From: Viridibacterium sp047600765
GTDB taxonomy: Bacteria; Pseudomonadota; Gammaproteobacteria; Burkholderiales; Rhodocyclaceae
Assembly: GCA_047600765.1 (NCBI GenBank)
Contig: JASGKF010000001.1
Location: 992,001-1,056,000, forward strand
DNA: 64,000 bases
Reading direction: 5' to 3'
Below, one piece after another: positions 46,247-55,229 of this stretch. Each line of letters begins with the position of its first letter. Position 1 is the first letter of the stretch. A model generated the notes under the pieces. That model was given only the letters and a program-made list of their open reading frames with translations. It did not search any database and was not told the DNA's origin. Made by a program: the position numbers and the translations under genes.

Positions 46247-47317
46247 TTGCTGATCACGCGTTGCCCTCACTGCCAGACCAGCTTCCGCATCCGCCCCGAG
46301 CAACTCAACCTGCGCGGCGGCCGTGTGCGCTGCGGGCATTGCCAGACGCCTTTCTCGGCCCTCTCCTCGCTCGACGAGATGCCCGAAGAGAGCGCCGCAG
46401 CGCGTATTGCCCCGTCCCCCACCTCGGCCCCTGCCGCCACTGCGCAAGCCGCCGTTCAGGCCCCCGCCAGCCCTGCGCCGCAGGCCAGCGATAGCGACAA
46501 CATGGCCGACTTCGACATCCAGCTGGATCTCGAAGAAGAAGCACGCGAGCTCACCCACGAACACGTCGCACCTGCCGCCCCTGCTGCAGCCCCCGTCAGC
46601 CCTGCGCCCATGGAGCAGATCTCGCTGGGCAGCATGATCGATGATCTCGAACACGAGATCGCGGCCGAAGGCGGCGCCCTGCCCGACCAGCACAACCCCG
46701 CGCTTGCCGAAGCCCTTGAGAGCGGCACCGAAGACGGCGACGCCCCTGAAGGCGAATCCGTGCCGCAACTGCACACCGTCTTTCTCGACGAAGAGCTGCC
46801 GCACCACATCAAGCCCGATGCGGCCGAGCTCGCCGCACGCCGCAGCCGTCGCAACCGCCTGATCGCCGCCAACGTGGCCCTGGCCCTCAGTGGCATCGTG
46901 CTCGCTGCCTACGTGCTGCGCGCCCAGCTGGCCAGCCAGTACCCGGTGCTGCGCGAGCCGCTGGAGCAAGCCTGCACCACGCTGGGCTGCGAAGTGCCCT
47001 ACCTGCGCGATGCCGAGCTGGTGAAGCTCGAAGGCAGCGAGCTGGTGCCCGCCAAGGACCGCCGCGACGGCTACCAGCTGGCCTTCACGCTGCGCAACGA
47101 AGCACGCTACGCAGTAGCTTGGCCGCAGCTCGAAATCATCCTCACCGACCGCTACGAACGCTGGCTCACGCGCCGCATCCTCGAACCCGCCGAGTGGTTG
47201 CCCGCCGACATGGGCCGCGCGCCGGCATTCGAAGCCCACGGCGAGCTGACCACGCGGCTCGACCTCGCCTCCGACGTCGAAGCCGTCGGCTACAAGGTCG
47301 GCGTCTTCTACCGCTGA
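46247..47317 (+). CDS. Zinc-ribbon and DUF3426 membrane protein
   Basis: 356 residues from TTG 46247, with GGAGAG upstream. The N terminus is an MJ0042-type zinc ribbon with Cys pairs TRCPHCQTSF and RCGHCQTPF. A long acidic Ala/Pro-rich linker follows, then a transmembrane helix at about residues 205-225 (LIAANVALALSGIVLAAYVL) and a periplasmic DUF3426 domain (TLGCEVPYL, LAFTLRNEARYAVAWPQLEI, RILEPAEWLP). The function is unknown. The position after prmA is conserved in the betaproteobacteria. Confidence 0.85.
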   Translation: MLITRCPHCQTSFRIRPEQLNLRGGRVRCGHCQTPFSALSSLDEMPEESAAARIAPSPTSAPAATAQAAVQAPASPAPQASDSDNMADFDIQLDLEEEARELTHEHVAPAAPAAAPVSPAPMEQISLGSMIDDLEHEIAAEGGALPDQHNPALAEALESGTEDGDAPEGESVPQLHTVFLDEELPHHIKPDAAELAARRSRRNRLIAANVALALSGIVLAAYVLRAQLASQYPVLREPLEQACTTLGCEVPYLRDAELVKLEGSELVPAKDRRDGYQLAFTLRNEARYAVAWPQLEIILTDRYERWLTRRILEPAEWLPADMGRAPAFEAHGELTTRLDLASDVEAVGYKVGVFYR

Positions 47318-47394
47318 GCGCCACAGCACAGCGGCACCTTCCCGCACCGACACGGTCTATCGCCGGCCCGGGTCCACCACAAGGAACACAGACC

Positions 47395-47895
47395 ATGCTC
47401 CGTATCGCCAAGCTCCCCCGTTTCGTGTTCGGCATTGCCCTGCTGCTGTCGGCTCACCTGGCCGCTGCGCAGACTGCCGCCGCGCCCGCCAACAGCCGCC
47501 CGCCGCATGACGAAGCCATGCTCGCCGCCATCGCCAAGGCGCAAGCCTCGTTCGACAAATTCCTCGCGCTGTCGGCCAAGCCGCCCAAGGGCAGCGGCAA
47601 CTACATGGTCAAGATCGAAGTCACCACCGGCAACCGCATCCGCCGCGTGTGGGTCAATGAAGTGCAGAAGACGCCAGAAGGCTTTACCGGCCTCGCCTTC
47701 GCCGCCATCGACGACCCCGAACAGGAGCTCGTCGCCAACGAACAGGTTGTCTTCCGTCGCGGCGACATCACCGACTGGATGTACACCCACAAGAACCGTC
47801 AGGTCGGTGGCTACACGATCTGCGCCGCCCTCGCCAAGCACCCGCCCGCCGCGCGCCGCGAACAGATGCAGATGTACCGCCTTGACTGCAAGTAA
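47395..47895 (+). CDS. Exported DUF2314-like protein
   Basis: 166 residues from ATG 47395, with AAGGAA upstream and a signal peptide (LPRFVFGIALLLSAHLAAAQ). The mature part shows the DUF2314 pattern: YMVKIEVTTGNRIRRVWVNE, FTGLAFAAIDDPEQELVANE, VVFRRGDITDWMYTHKNRQV and GGYTICAALAKHPP. Its function is unknown. It is in line with the DUF3426 and kinase genes. Confidence 0.72.
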   Translation: MLRIAKLPRFVFGIALLLSAHLAAAQTAAAPANSRPPHDEAMLAAIAKAQASFDKFLALSAKPPKGSGNYMVKIEVTTGNRIRRVWVNEVQKTPEGFTGLAFAAIDDPEQELVANEQVVFRRGDITDWMYTHKNRQVGGYTICAALAKHPPAARREQMQMYRLDCK

Positions 47896-47937
47896 GCAGC
47901 GCTCCTCACCCCTTACTCTTCACGCCTCACTCTCCAA

Positions 47938-48885
47938 ATGACCATCCTCGTCTGCGGTTCCATGGCCTTCGACAACATCATGGTGTTCGAAGACCATTTC
48001 CATAAGCACATCCTGCCCGACCAGATCCACATCCTGAACGTATCGTTCTTCGTGCCGCAGATGCGTCGCGAATTCGGTGGCTGCGCCGGCAACATTGCCT
48101 ACAACATCAGCCTGCTCGGTGGTGCCGCACGCATCCTCGCCACCGTCGGCGACGACGCTGCGCCGTACCGCGAACGCCTCACCAAGCTGGGCATCGACCA
48201 GAGCGCGCTGCTCAACATCCCCGGCACCCTCACTGCCCAGGCCTTCGTCACCACCGACCTGTCGCACAACCAGATCACCGCCTTCCACCCCGGCGCCATG
48301 ATGCGTTCGCACGAGAACAACCTGCTCGACGCCAAAGCCGGCGTGAAGCTGGGCATCGTCGGCCCGGACGGCCTCGAAGGCATGCTCACGCACTGCCGCC
48401 GCTTCGCCGAAGCCGGCATCCCCTTCATCTTCGATCCGGGTCAGGGTCTACCCCTGCTGTCAGGGGAAGACCTGCTGCGCTGCCTCGACCTGGCGACCTA
48501 CTGTACGGTCAACGATTACGAGGCCAAGCTCGTTAGTGACAAGACCGGCCTGTCGCTCGAAGCGCTGGCGGAACGCGTCAAGGGATTCGTGGTCACACTG
48601 GGAGCCGAAGGTTCGCGCATTTACGAAGCAGGTCGTGTCATCGAGGTCGCCTGTGCCAAGGCCGACGCCCTCACCGATCCGACCGGCTGCGGCGATGCCT
48701 ACCGCGGCGGCCTGCTGTTCGGCCTGTCGCGTGGCTGGACGCTGGAAAAGTCGGCACGCCTGGCTTCCGTCATGGGTGCGATCAAGATCGCGCAGCGCGG
48801 TGGCCAGAACCACGCCCCGACGCACGCCGACATCGCCGCGCGTTACCAGGCCACGTTCGGAGAAGCTTTGTCGCTGGCGGAGTGA
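47938..48885 (+). CDS. PfkB-family carbohydrate kinase (adenosine/ribokinase-like)
   Basis: 315-residue ribokinase-fold protein. The N-terminal sugar-binding region is GSMAFDNIMVFEDHFHKHIL and FGGCAGNIAYNISLLGG; the C-terminal ATP and anion-hole motif DPTGCGDAYRGGLLFGLSRG contains the catalytic Asp. The overall sequence resembles the adenosine-kinase-like PfkB proteins found beside accBC-prmA in betaproteobacteria. The substrate cannot be assigned. A PfkB signature 1 is not obvious. Confidence 0.85.
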   Translation: MTILVCGSMAFDNIMVFEDHFHKHILPDQIHILNVSFFVPQMRREFGGCAGNIAYNISLLGGAARILATVGDDAAPYRERLTKLGIDQSALLNIPGTLTAQAFVTTDLSHNQITAFHPGAMMRSHENNLLDAKAGVKLGIVGPDGLEGMLTHCRRFAEAGIPFIFDPGQGLPLLSGEDLLRCLDLATYCTVNDYEAKLVSDKTGLSLEALAERVKGFVVTLGAEGSRIYEAGRVIEVACAKADALTDPTGCGDAYRGGLLFGLSRGWTLEKSARLASVMGAIKIAQRGGQNHAPTHADIAARYQATFGEALSLAE

Positions 48886-48915
48886 TCCGCCAGTTTTACC
48901 CAAGGAGCATCAATC

Positions 48916-49378
48916 ATGAACCGCACCGCCCTCATTCTCGCTCTCGTCACCCCGCTGACCCTCATCGGCGCCGGCTGCGTCTCCAGCAAGTCCGGTGACG
49001 TCTATTCGCGCGACGAGGCGCGGCGTGTCATGACCTTCCGTGAAGGCACCCTCGTGCAGGTCAAGGAAGTGAAGCTCGAAGGCACCAAGTCCGGTGTCGG
49101 CATCGGCACCGGTGCCGTCATCGGCGGCGTCGCCGGCAGCGGTGTCGGCCAGGGCCGTGGTGCCATCGTCGGCGCCGTGGCCGGTGCTGTCGTCGGCGGC
49201 ATTGCTGGCGCCATGACCGAAGAAGGCATCACGCGCGAACAGGCGCTGGAACTCACCGTCAAGCTCGACAACGGCGAGAGCATGATCATCGTGCAGGGCA
49301 AGGGCGAAGACAAATTCGAAGCCGGCCAGCGCGTGCGCGTCGTCGAACAGCGGCGGCACCATGCGCGTGACTCACTGA
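48916..49378 (+). CDS. Glycine-zipper outer-membrane lipoprotein (SlyB/Pcp-like), frameshifted near 3' end
   Basis: Lipoprotein signal with lipobox LIGAGC (TALILALVTPLTLIGAGC), then SlyB-like AHHVMTFREGTLVQVKEV-type sequence and a glycine-zipper membrane segment (GTGAVIGGVAGSGVGQG, AIVGAVAGAVVGGIAGAM) and YVTVKLDNG-like end. Near 49346 the frame shifts: removing one A from TCGAACAG gives VVDSGGTMRVTH and a stop at 49376-49378, 12 bases before the next ATG. Uncorrected, the frame runs to 49524 through the methyltransferase gene with a non-family Arg/Pro-rich tail. Confidence 0.78.
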
Positions 49379-49390
49379 ACTCCGTCCTAG

Positions 49391-50278
49391 ATGCCCGACC
49401 TGCGCCTGCTCAGCCATTTCGCCCGCGAAATCTTCTCGCGCCAACGCCCGCAGCGCATCCCCGAGCCCGTCCTGCTGATGGACGACCCGGCGCAGGTCGA
49501 AGCCTTCGCCCGCGCCGGTCGTGAAGACGGCGTCATCGGCCAGATCTACCTGCTACACAGCGTGCAGCTGTGCAGCCTGATCCGCCCCGGCGATCGCGTC
49601 ATCGACCTCGCTTGCGGCCCCGCCACGCAACTCGCCCAGGTCGCTCGCCTCAACCCGCAAGCCCGCTTCCTCGGCATCGACCTCGCCCCGGCCATGCTCG
49701 CTGACGCGCGCCGCCACATTGCCGCACAAGGTCTCGCCAACATCGAGCTCGCCGAAGGCGACATGACCGATCTGCGCGGCGTGGCCGACGCCTCGGCCGA
49801 CGTCGTGATGTCCACCTTCTCGCTGCACCACCTGCCCGACACCGACGCCCTCGCGCGCTGCTTCAGCGAGATCCGCCGCGTGCTCAAGCCCGGTGGTCGC
49901 GTCTACCTCGCCGACTTCGGCCGCCTGCGTCGCGAGGCCAGCATGCACTTCATGTCGCACCGTTTCGCCGAGTTGCAGGGGCCGCTGTTCACCACCGACT
50001 TCCACAACTCGCTGCGCGCCGCCTTCAGCCTCGACGACTACCGCGCCGCGCTGTCCGCCCTGCAGCCCGATTCCGGCCCGCGCCTGCGCCTGATCCCCTC
50101 GCCGCTGGCACCCTTCATGGTCATCATCCGCTCGCCGTCGGTCGTGCGTCTGCCCACAGCAGCGCGCAGCGAGCTACGCCGCCTGTGGCAAGCCCTGCCG
50201 CGCTTCCAGCGCATGGACTTCGAAGAACTGCGCCACGCCTACAAGACCAAGCTGCACTTCATCCCGGGCATCCGCTGA
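49391..50278 (+). CDS. Class I SAM-dependent methyltransferase
   Basis: 295 residues with the SAM motif RVIDLACGPATQLAQVARLN at about residue 73, FLGIDLAPAMLADARRHI, the acidic EGDMTDL, and VVMSTFSLHHLPDTDAL plus EIRRVLKPGGRVYLADFG typical of UbiE/small-molecule methyltransferases. Substrate unknown. It precedes olsB by about 100 bases in the same direction, so a lipid headgroup methylation role is conceivable but unproven. The gap 50279-50380 has a C10 run and no other feature. Confidence 0.82.
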   Translation: MPDLRLLSHFAREIFSRQRPQRIPEPVLLMDDPAQVEAFARAGREDGVIGQIYLLHSVQLCSLIRPGDRVIDLACGPATQLAQVARLNPQARFLGIDLAPAMLADARRHIAAQGLANIELAEGDMTDLRGVADASADVVMSTFSLHHLPDTDALARCFSEIRRVLKPGGRVYLADFGRLRREASMHFMSHRFAELQGPLFTTDFHNSLRAAFSLDDYRAALSALQPDSGPRLRLIPSPLAPFMVIIRSPSVVRLPTAARSELRRLWQALPRFQRMDFEELRHAYKTKLHFIPGIR

Positions 50279-50380
50279 GCCACGACTCGGCACACAGCTG
50301 TCATCCGCCTGCAACACCGCGGTAACACCGCCGCAATCCCCCCCCCAATAAAGTGGCCCATCCCCAAAAGGAGAAGCCGC

Positions 50381-51133
50381 ATGCTACGTGCCGATTCGCA
50401 AGTCCTGCAGCGCCGCCAGCACCGCCTGGAGGTAGGTTTTGCTCGCACCGAGTCCGAGATCCTCGAAGCGCAGATGCTGCGCTATCGCGTGTTCGCCGAA
50501 GAGATGGGCGCACGCCTGCCGACGCGCATTCCCGGCGTTGACCGCGATCACTTCGACCCCTATTGCAAACACCTCGTCGTGCGCGACGAGAACGCCGGCA
50601 AGGTCGTCGGCACCTACCGCATCCTCACACCCGACGCGGCTGAGCGCGTCGGCTCGTACTACTCCGAGACCGAATTCGACATCACGCGCTTCCAGCACAT
50701 GCGCGGCAACCTCGTCGAGATCGGCCGCTCCTGCATCGACGCCGACTACCGCACCGGCAGCGTCATCACGCTGCTGTGGGGTGGCCTGGCGAAGTTCATG
50801 ATCGAGAACAACTACGAGTACCTGATGGGCTGCGCCAGCATCACCATGGGCGATGGCGGCCACAACGCGGCCAACATCTTCAACGCCCTGCGTGACACGC
50901 ACATGGCAGACCTCGAGTACCACGTCTTCCCGCGCAATCCGCTGCCGGTCGACAAGCTCGCCACCGAGGTACCCGCCGAACTGCCGCCGCTGCTCAAGGG
51001 CTATATCCGCGCCGGCACGAAGATCTGCGGCGCGCCCGCCTGGGATCCCGACTTCAACACCGCCGACCTGCTGCTGCTGATGCCCATGTCGCAGCTCGAC
51101 CGTCGCTACGCACGTCACTTCCTGGATCGCTGA
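50381..51133 (+). CDS. olsB: Ornithine-acyl[acyl carrier protein] N-acyltransferase (OlsB-like)
   Basis: 250-residue GNAT-fold acyltransferase of the OlsB/autoinducer-synthase-like family: EILEAQMLRYRVFAEEMGAR, DPYCKHLVVRDENAGKVVGT, LVEIGRSCIDADYRTGSVI, YLMGCASITMGDGGHNAANI and a C-terminal LLKGYIRAGTKICGAPAWDP. OlsB forms 3-hydroxyacyl-ornithine, the first step of ornithine lipids, membrane lipids used under phosphate limitation. AAAGGAGAAGCC precedes ATG 50381. The olsA-like genes downstream would supply the second acyl transfer. Confidence 0.82.
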   Translation: MLRADSQVLQRRQHRLEVGFARTESEILEAQMLRYRVFAEEMGARLPTRIPGVDRDHFDPYCKHLVVRDENAGKVVGTYRILTPDAAERVGSYYSETEFDITRFQHMRGNLVEIGRSCIDADYRTGSVITLLWGGLAKFMIENNYEYLMGCASITMGDGGHNAANIFNALRDTHMADLEYHVFPRNPLPVDKLATEVPAELPPLLKGYIRAGTKICGAPAWDPDFNTADLLLLMPMSQLDRRYARHFLDR

Positions 51134-51138
51134 AATCC

Positions 51139-51195
51139 GTAGGGCGGGGTGAGAACCCCGCCGTTCCCGTCATTCCCGCGCAGGCGGGAATGACG
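51139..51195. repeat. Two short palindromes including an ATTCCC-N8-GGGAAT element
   Basis: GTAGGGCGGGG…CCCCGCC (51139-51162) is followed by CGTCATTCCCGCGC and GGCGGGAATGACG (51168-51195). The second fits the ATTCCC-N8-GGGAAT pattern of Neisseria dRS3-type repeats and is shared with 63298-63379. Together they fill most of the gap between olsB and the first acyltransferase. Confidence 0.7.
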
Positions 51196-51247
51196 AAGCT
51201 TGGCCCTAGGCCTTAACCGAACGGTATTGGCCCTACGCCACATCGCC

Positions 51248-52078
51248 ATGACACACGCCACTGAAGCGCCCACAACGCTGCCGGACGCCACAACTCCGCC
51301 CTCCTCGGTGCATACGCCCTACCCCGGTGTCATCGCCAGCCTGCGCAGCACGTTCCGCCTCAGCCTGGTGGCACTGCACATCCTCGCCGGCCTGCTGACC
51401 CTGCGCTGCATCTTCCCCTTCATCGACGAAGCGGCGAAGAAGCGCACCAAGCAGCGCTGGTCGCGCAACCTTCTGCGGGTGCTGGGTGTGCGCATGGCCA
51501 TGTGGAATGAAGACCTGCCGCCCTGCGCCGTAGTCGTCTGCAACCACATTTCCTGGCTCGACATCTTCGTGCTCAACGCGCGGGTCCAGACGCTCTTCGT
51601 CTGCAAGCAGGAGGTACGCAGCTGGCCCGCCATCGGCTGGCTGGTCGCCGCCTCCGGCACCATCTTCATCGACCGCACCAGCCGCGCCGGCGCCGCACAG
51701 GCATTGCAGATCCTCAGTGCATCGCTGCGGCAGGACGAGCGCGTCGCCTTCTACCCCGAAGGCACCACCACCAACGGCAGCTTCATGCTGCCCTTCAGCA
51801 CCGCACTGTTCGAAGCCGCCACGCTGGGTGGCGCCCACGTCGTGCCGATGAGCTTGCGCTACCTCGACAAGCAGGGCCGCACCAGCCTCGCCCCGGCCTA
51901 CGACGGTGATATCAGCTTCCTGCAATGCATCACCGCCATCACGCGCGAGCCCTTCACCGAGGTCCGCCTGCAGCGCCTCGACACCCTGCCCCCCGGCCTC
52001 AGCCGGCGTGACTACGCCGCGCAGTGCGAACGCCTCATCGCCGACCACCTGCAACTGCCCGTCGTGCGTAGCACCTGA
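51248..52078 (+). CDS. Lysophospholipid/lyso-ornithine-lipid acyltransferase (PlsC/OlsA-like), copy 1
   Basis: 276 residues from ATG 51248. One hydrophobic helix (LSLVALHILAGLLTLRCIFP) and the acyltransferase motifs: NHISWLD (HX4D), GTIFIDRTSRAG, FYPEGTTTNGS and VVPMSLRYLD. PlsC-fold enzymes transfer an acyl chain to lysophospholipid; next to olsB the OlsA reaction on lyso-ornithine lipid is the likely role. A second, similar copy lies directly downstream. Confidence 0.82.
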   Translation: MTHATEAPTTLPDATTPPSSVHTPYPGVIASLRSTFRLSLVALHILAGLLTLRCIFPFIDEAAKKRTKQRWSRNLLRVLGVRMAMWNEDLPPCAVVVCNHISWLDIFVLNARVQTLFVCKQEVRSWPAIGWLVAASGTIFIDRTSRAGAAQALQILSASLRQDERVAFYPEGTTTNGSFMLPFSTALFEAATLGGAHVVPMSLRYLDKQGRTSLAPAYDGDISFLQCITAITREPFTEVRLQRLDTLPPGLSRRDYAAQCERLIADHLQLPVVRST

Positions 52079-52080
52079 CA

Positions 52081-52156
52081 GTAGGTTGGGCTGAGCAAAG
52101 CGAAGCCCAACATGAAGCGTGGTGGACGTTGGGCTTCCTGCGTCAGCCCAACCTAC
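52081..52156. repeat. Inverted repeat GTAGGTTGGGCT…AGCCCAACCTAC between the two acyltransferase genes
   Basis: The outer 12-base arms GTAGGTTGGGCT and AGCCCAACCTAC enclose an inner pair, GAAGCCCAAC and GTTGGGCTTC. It is a REP-like palindrome related in plan, but not sequence, to the GTAGGGTGGGC units at 30276 and 56414. Confidence 0.75.
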
Positions 52157-52232
52157 ACGCCGCTGGTCGTCCGCGAGAGGACAAGCCGCACCGGTATACT
52201 CGTGGCGTCTGTCATCAGCCTGTCACACGGTC

Positions 52233-53000
52233 TTGCGCTCTCCGCTCCCCTTCCTGCGCGCCTGCTGGCGCATCAGCTTGTTGCTGCTGCACGTCGCCTA
52301 CGGCCTGCTCGCGCTGCGCCTCTACTTCCCCTACGCTCGCGCAGAGAACCTGTGGCGCTACCGCCGTCACTGGTCACGCCTGCTGCTGCGCATCCTCAAG
52401 GTCGAGCTGCCCGCCAGCGAGCCACGCCTCGGCGAGACCTCGCTGGTCGTCTGCAATCACATCTCCTGGCTCGACATCTTCGTCATCAGCGCCTGCCTCC
52501 CCACCCACTTTGTCTGCAAGATCGAGGTGCGCCGCTGGCCCGTCATCGGCTGGCTGGTCGCCGCCGCCGGCACCGTGTTCATCGACCGCAGCAGCCGCGC
52601 CGGCGCCGCGCGCACCATGCAGGCCCTCAGCGCGTCGCTCAAACAGGGCGAGAGCATCGTCTTCTTCCCCGAAGGCACCACCACCGACGGCAGCGTGCTG
52701 CTGCCCTTCAGCGCCGCCCTGTTCGAAGCCGCCAGCCTCACCGGCGCGCCCGTCACACCGCTGAGCCTGCGCTACCTCGACAGCAAGGGTCAGATGAGCC
52801 TCGCCCCCGCCTATGTCGGCGAGGTCAATTTCTTCCAGTGCGTGGTCGCCATCGCCCGCGCGCCGCTCACCCGCGTGCGCTTCAACCAGCTGCCCGCGCT
52901 GCCCGGCGGCGAACCCCGTCGCAGCTATGCCGCGCGCTGCGAACAAGCCATCGCGCAAGACCTGCAAGTCGATGTGATGCGCGAAGACGCCGCGCAGTAA
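52233..53000 (+). CDS. Lysophospholipid/lyso-ornithine-lipid acyltransferase (PlsC/OlsA-like), copy 2
   Basis: TTG 52233 is the preferred start (MRSPLPFLRACWRISLLLLH, 255 residues); the open frame extends back to 52119 but the extra codons are repeat-derived. It is homologous to copy 1 throughout: NHISWLDIFVISA, WPVIGWLVAAAGTVFIDRSS, FFPEGTTTDGS, LSLRYLD. A TATACT at 52195 may be the -10 of its own promoter. It ends 16 bases from the convergent patatin-like gene. Confidence 0.8.
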   Translation: MRSPLPFLRACWRISLLLLHVAYGLLALRLYFPYARAENLWRYRRHWSRLLLRILKVELPASEPRLGETSLVVCNHISWLDIFVISACLPTHFVCKIEVRRWPVIGWLVAAAGTVFIDRSSRAGAARTMQALSASLKQGESIVFFPEGTTTDGSVLLPFSAALFEAASLTGAPVTPLSLRYLDSKGQMSLAPAYVGEVNFFQCVVAIARAPLTRVRFNQLPALPGGEPRRSYAARCEQAIAQDLQVDVMREDAAQ

Positions 53001-53015
53001 GTCCCCCGGCGTCAC

Positions 53016-54185
53016 TCACCCCGCAGCGACCAGTGGTAACTGGCGCGGCTGCCACCCATGCCTTGCCACCAATTGGTCCAGCGCGCGGTGATAGGCCGAG
53101 TTGAAGACCTCTTCACTCTCGATGAAGTAATCCTTGAACTCGCGCTTGCCCGTGAACTGGAACGGCTCCAGGCGGATCGGCCGTATGGCCGGGTCGCTCA
53201 GCTTGCCCTCGCGCAACGCCCGGTTGATACGATCCACGCGCGCCACCTGCATCGAGTACGAGCTGTTCATGCCGATCTCGGTCTCCATGTGACGCTGCTC
53301 GAAATAGTTGGATGGCATGTCGCCCATCCAGCGCGAATTCTGTGGCCGCACCACCCAGATCGTCTCGGCCCGCACCGGCGCCGTCAGGTCGATCAGCTCG
53401 TTGAGGATGAACTGCCGGTGATACGCCCCGTCGATCAGGTGCATGTCGAAATACTTGCGCTCGTAGCCATAGCTGTAGAGATGCAGCGCCGCCTCCACAC
53501 CCTCGGCGCTGATCGGCATGTACAGCGTCTCTGGCGTCTGATCGAAGTAGCGCACACCCAGCATGTCGCAGGCCGCATCGTTGAGGAACAGCACCTCCTG
53601 CCCGCTCGGCGGGCAGAACGCGTTGAACAGGATCGCCACCTCGCTGTCGGCCAGCGTGTCGGCGATGAAAGCGAAGTACTCCGGCGTACGCGTCGGCACC
53701 CAGGTCTGCGCTGGCAGCAGACGGTCTGCCCACTCCTTGGTGTCGGCCAGCGGCGAGAGTGACGAGAAGGGCGACAGGAAGGACCAGCGCTCCCAGTACT
53801 CCTGCGTCGCCGGGCGGAACACCCCCGGCAACCCCTTGGCCAGCATCATCTGGTTGCCGAAGGGCACCGACTCCGGCGCCCGGGGCATCTCGGCAATGTG
53901 CTGACGCAGCTTCTCGCGCAGATCGTCCCCGGCCAGGAAGTGCGCCGTCCAAACGATCATCCCCGAGGTACAGGTGATCGCATGGGGACGGATATTGCGT
54001 TCGCGCGCCGCTGCCAGGAAGCCTGCGCCGAAGGCATTGCCACCGCCCAGCCCGCCGAGTGCGAAAGCCGGCTGGCCTCCCATCTGCGTCGCTTCTGCAC
54101 CCTCTTCAAACCCTGCCAGAGCCGCTGCGCTCAAGGGCTCACCATTCGGCTCACCCTTCACCCCACCACTCACTGCTGCACCCAT
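53016..54185 (-). CDS. Patatin-like protein with degenerate nucleophile motif
   Basis: FALGGLGGGNAFGAGFLAAA followed by ITCTSGMIVW resembles the patatin oxyanion loop and nucleophile region, but the elbow reads CTSGM instead of GxSxG. The rest (EYWERWSFLSPFSSLSPLAD, FNAFCPPSGQEVLFLNDAAC, MPSNYFEQRHMETEIGMNSS) is conserved-looking but unrecognised, with ends DRINRALREG and EFKDYFIESEEVFN. ATG 54185 has GGGAGG just upstream; ATG 54083 (MGGQPAFALGGLGG) would remove a Gly/Ala/Glu-rich 34-residue start and is a good alternative. It is convergent with the acyltransferase genes. Confidence 0.62.
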   Translation of the reverse strand: MGAAVSGGVKGEPNGEPLSAAALAGFEEGAEATQMGGQPAFALGGLGGGNAFGAGFLAAARERNIRPHAITCTSGMIVWTAHFLAGDDLREKLRQHIAEMPRAPESVPFGNQMMLAKGLPGVFRPATQEYWERWSFLSPFSSLSPLADTKEWADRLLPAQTWVPTRTPEYFAFIADTLADSEVAILFNAFCPPSGQEVLFLNDAACDMLGVRYFDQTPETLYMPISAEGVEAALHLYSYGYERKYFDMHLIDGAYHRQFILNELIDLTAPVRAETIWVVRPQNSRWMGDMPSNYFEQRHMETEIGMNSSYSMQVARVDRINRALREGKLSDPAIRPIRLEPFQFTGKREFKDYFIESEEVFNSAYHRALDQLVARHGWQPRQLPLVAAG

Positions 54186-54490
54186 ACCGCCTCCCGCTGC
54201 CACGCCTGTCGCAAAACAGGTCGGTGCAGGCGGCATGTCAGGCTGCGCATGACCGGCTGCACCTGTGCACAGATTTGTGTGCAGCGCAGCAATTGTCAAG
54301 CTGTGAATTTTATAAACATTGCAAACACGAGCCTCAATAGCCATATTGCATCGCAGCATTTGACGCGCCGAGCCACGCCCGGCGGGGCCTTGCGCCCCAG
54401 CCCACCCTGCCCCGTTTGACGCAGACGAACAGGGGCTCACGTGCTTGAATGCAGGCATACCACCCAGCGCAACGCCGACGGAGAGCCCCC
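54186..54490. other. Divergent intergenic region, no gene seen
   Basis: The gap lies between the patatin-like gene (minus) and the membrane protein gene (plus). It has an AT-rich core at about 54290-54350 (for example GAATTTTATAAACATTGC) where promoters for either gene could lie, and a G/C-rich stretch at 54360-54420. No coding frame with codon bias, RNA or repeat was recognised. Confidence 0.5.
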
Positions 54491-55123
54491 ATGAAACCCA
54501 GCGATTTCTACGTCGGCGTGCTCGAATTCTTCGCCATCCTGCTGCCCGGCGCCATCGCCACCGCCATCCTCGCCCAGCCACTCTCTCCACTGATCCTCGG
54601 CAAGATCATCGCCGCCCCCACCAGCGAGGCCGCCGGCTGGGGCATCTTCCTCGTCTTCGCGTGGTTTGCCGGCCACCTCATCTTCCTCGCCGGCGCAGGC
54701 ATCGACCGGCTCTACAACGCCGTACGCCAACGTTTTCACCCCTACGACCAAGGCTGCGCCTTCGACTGCGCACTGAGCCTGCGCAACAGCCTCATCGACG
54801 AAAGCGAGCAACGAGCCCTCAACACCTTCCAGTGGTCCCGCTCCGTCCTCATCGCCACCTGCCCCGCTGCGGCAGACGACGTGCATCGCCTCGAAGCCGA
54901 CTCCAAGTTCTTCCGCAGCCTCATGGTCGTCTGCCTCATCAGCGCCATCACCTTCGCCGCGGGTCGCAATTTCACAGAAGCCGCCGTCGCCCTCGTGCTG
55001 ATCGCCCCCTGCTTCGCGCGCTACTACGAACGCCGCCTCAAGAGCATCACCCAGGCCTATCTCCACGTCATCACCCTGCACCGGCTGGGGCTGTTGAAGA
55101 AGGTCGAGCCGGATCACGAATAA
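54491..55123 (+). CDS. Multi-pass membrane protein, unknown function
   Basis: 210 residues from ATG 54491, with GGAGAG upstream. Hydrophobic segments are at about residues 9-30 (FFAILLPGAIATAILAQPLS), 48-70 (GIFLVFAWFAGHLIFLAGAG) and two near 148-185 (SLMVVCLISAITFAAG, AAVALVLIAPCFARYY). A central cytosolic loop has CAFDCALSLRN and SEQRALNTFQWSRSVL. No family was recognised. Confidence 0.65.
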   Translation: MKPSDFYVGVLEFFAILLPGAIATAILAQPLSPLILGKIIAAPTSEAAGWGIFLVFAWFAGHLIFLAGAGIDRLYNAVRQRFHPYDQGCAFDCALSLRNSLIDESEQRALNTFQWSRSVLIATCPAAADDVHRLEADSKFFRSLMVVCLISAITFAAGRNFTEAAVALVLIAPCFARYYERRLKSITQAYLHVITLHRLGLLKKVEPDHE

Positions 55124-55229
55124 GGCAGCCTCTGCAGCGCATCGTCAAACCCCTACCCCACATCAGGCAAAGCCGGGAATGCGCAGCGCCCCCATGGCGT
55201 CACAAGCACGTCGCTGCGAAAATCCGCCC

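Noticed and set aside
49379..49524. Arg/Pro-rich tail of the glycine-zipper lipoprotein frame
   Set aside because: It overlaps the methyltransferase gene and arises only from the one-base insertion near 49346.
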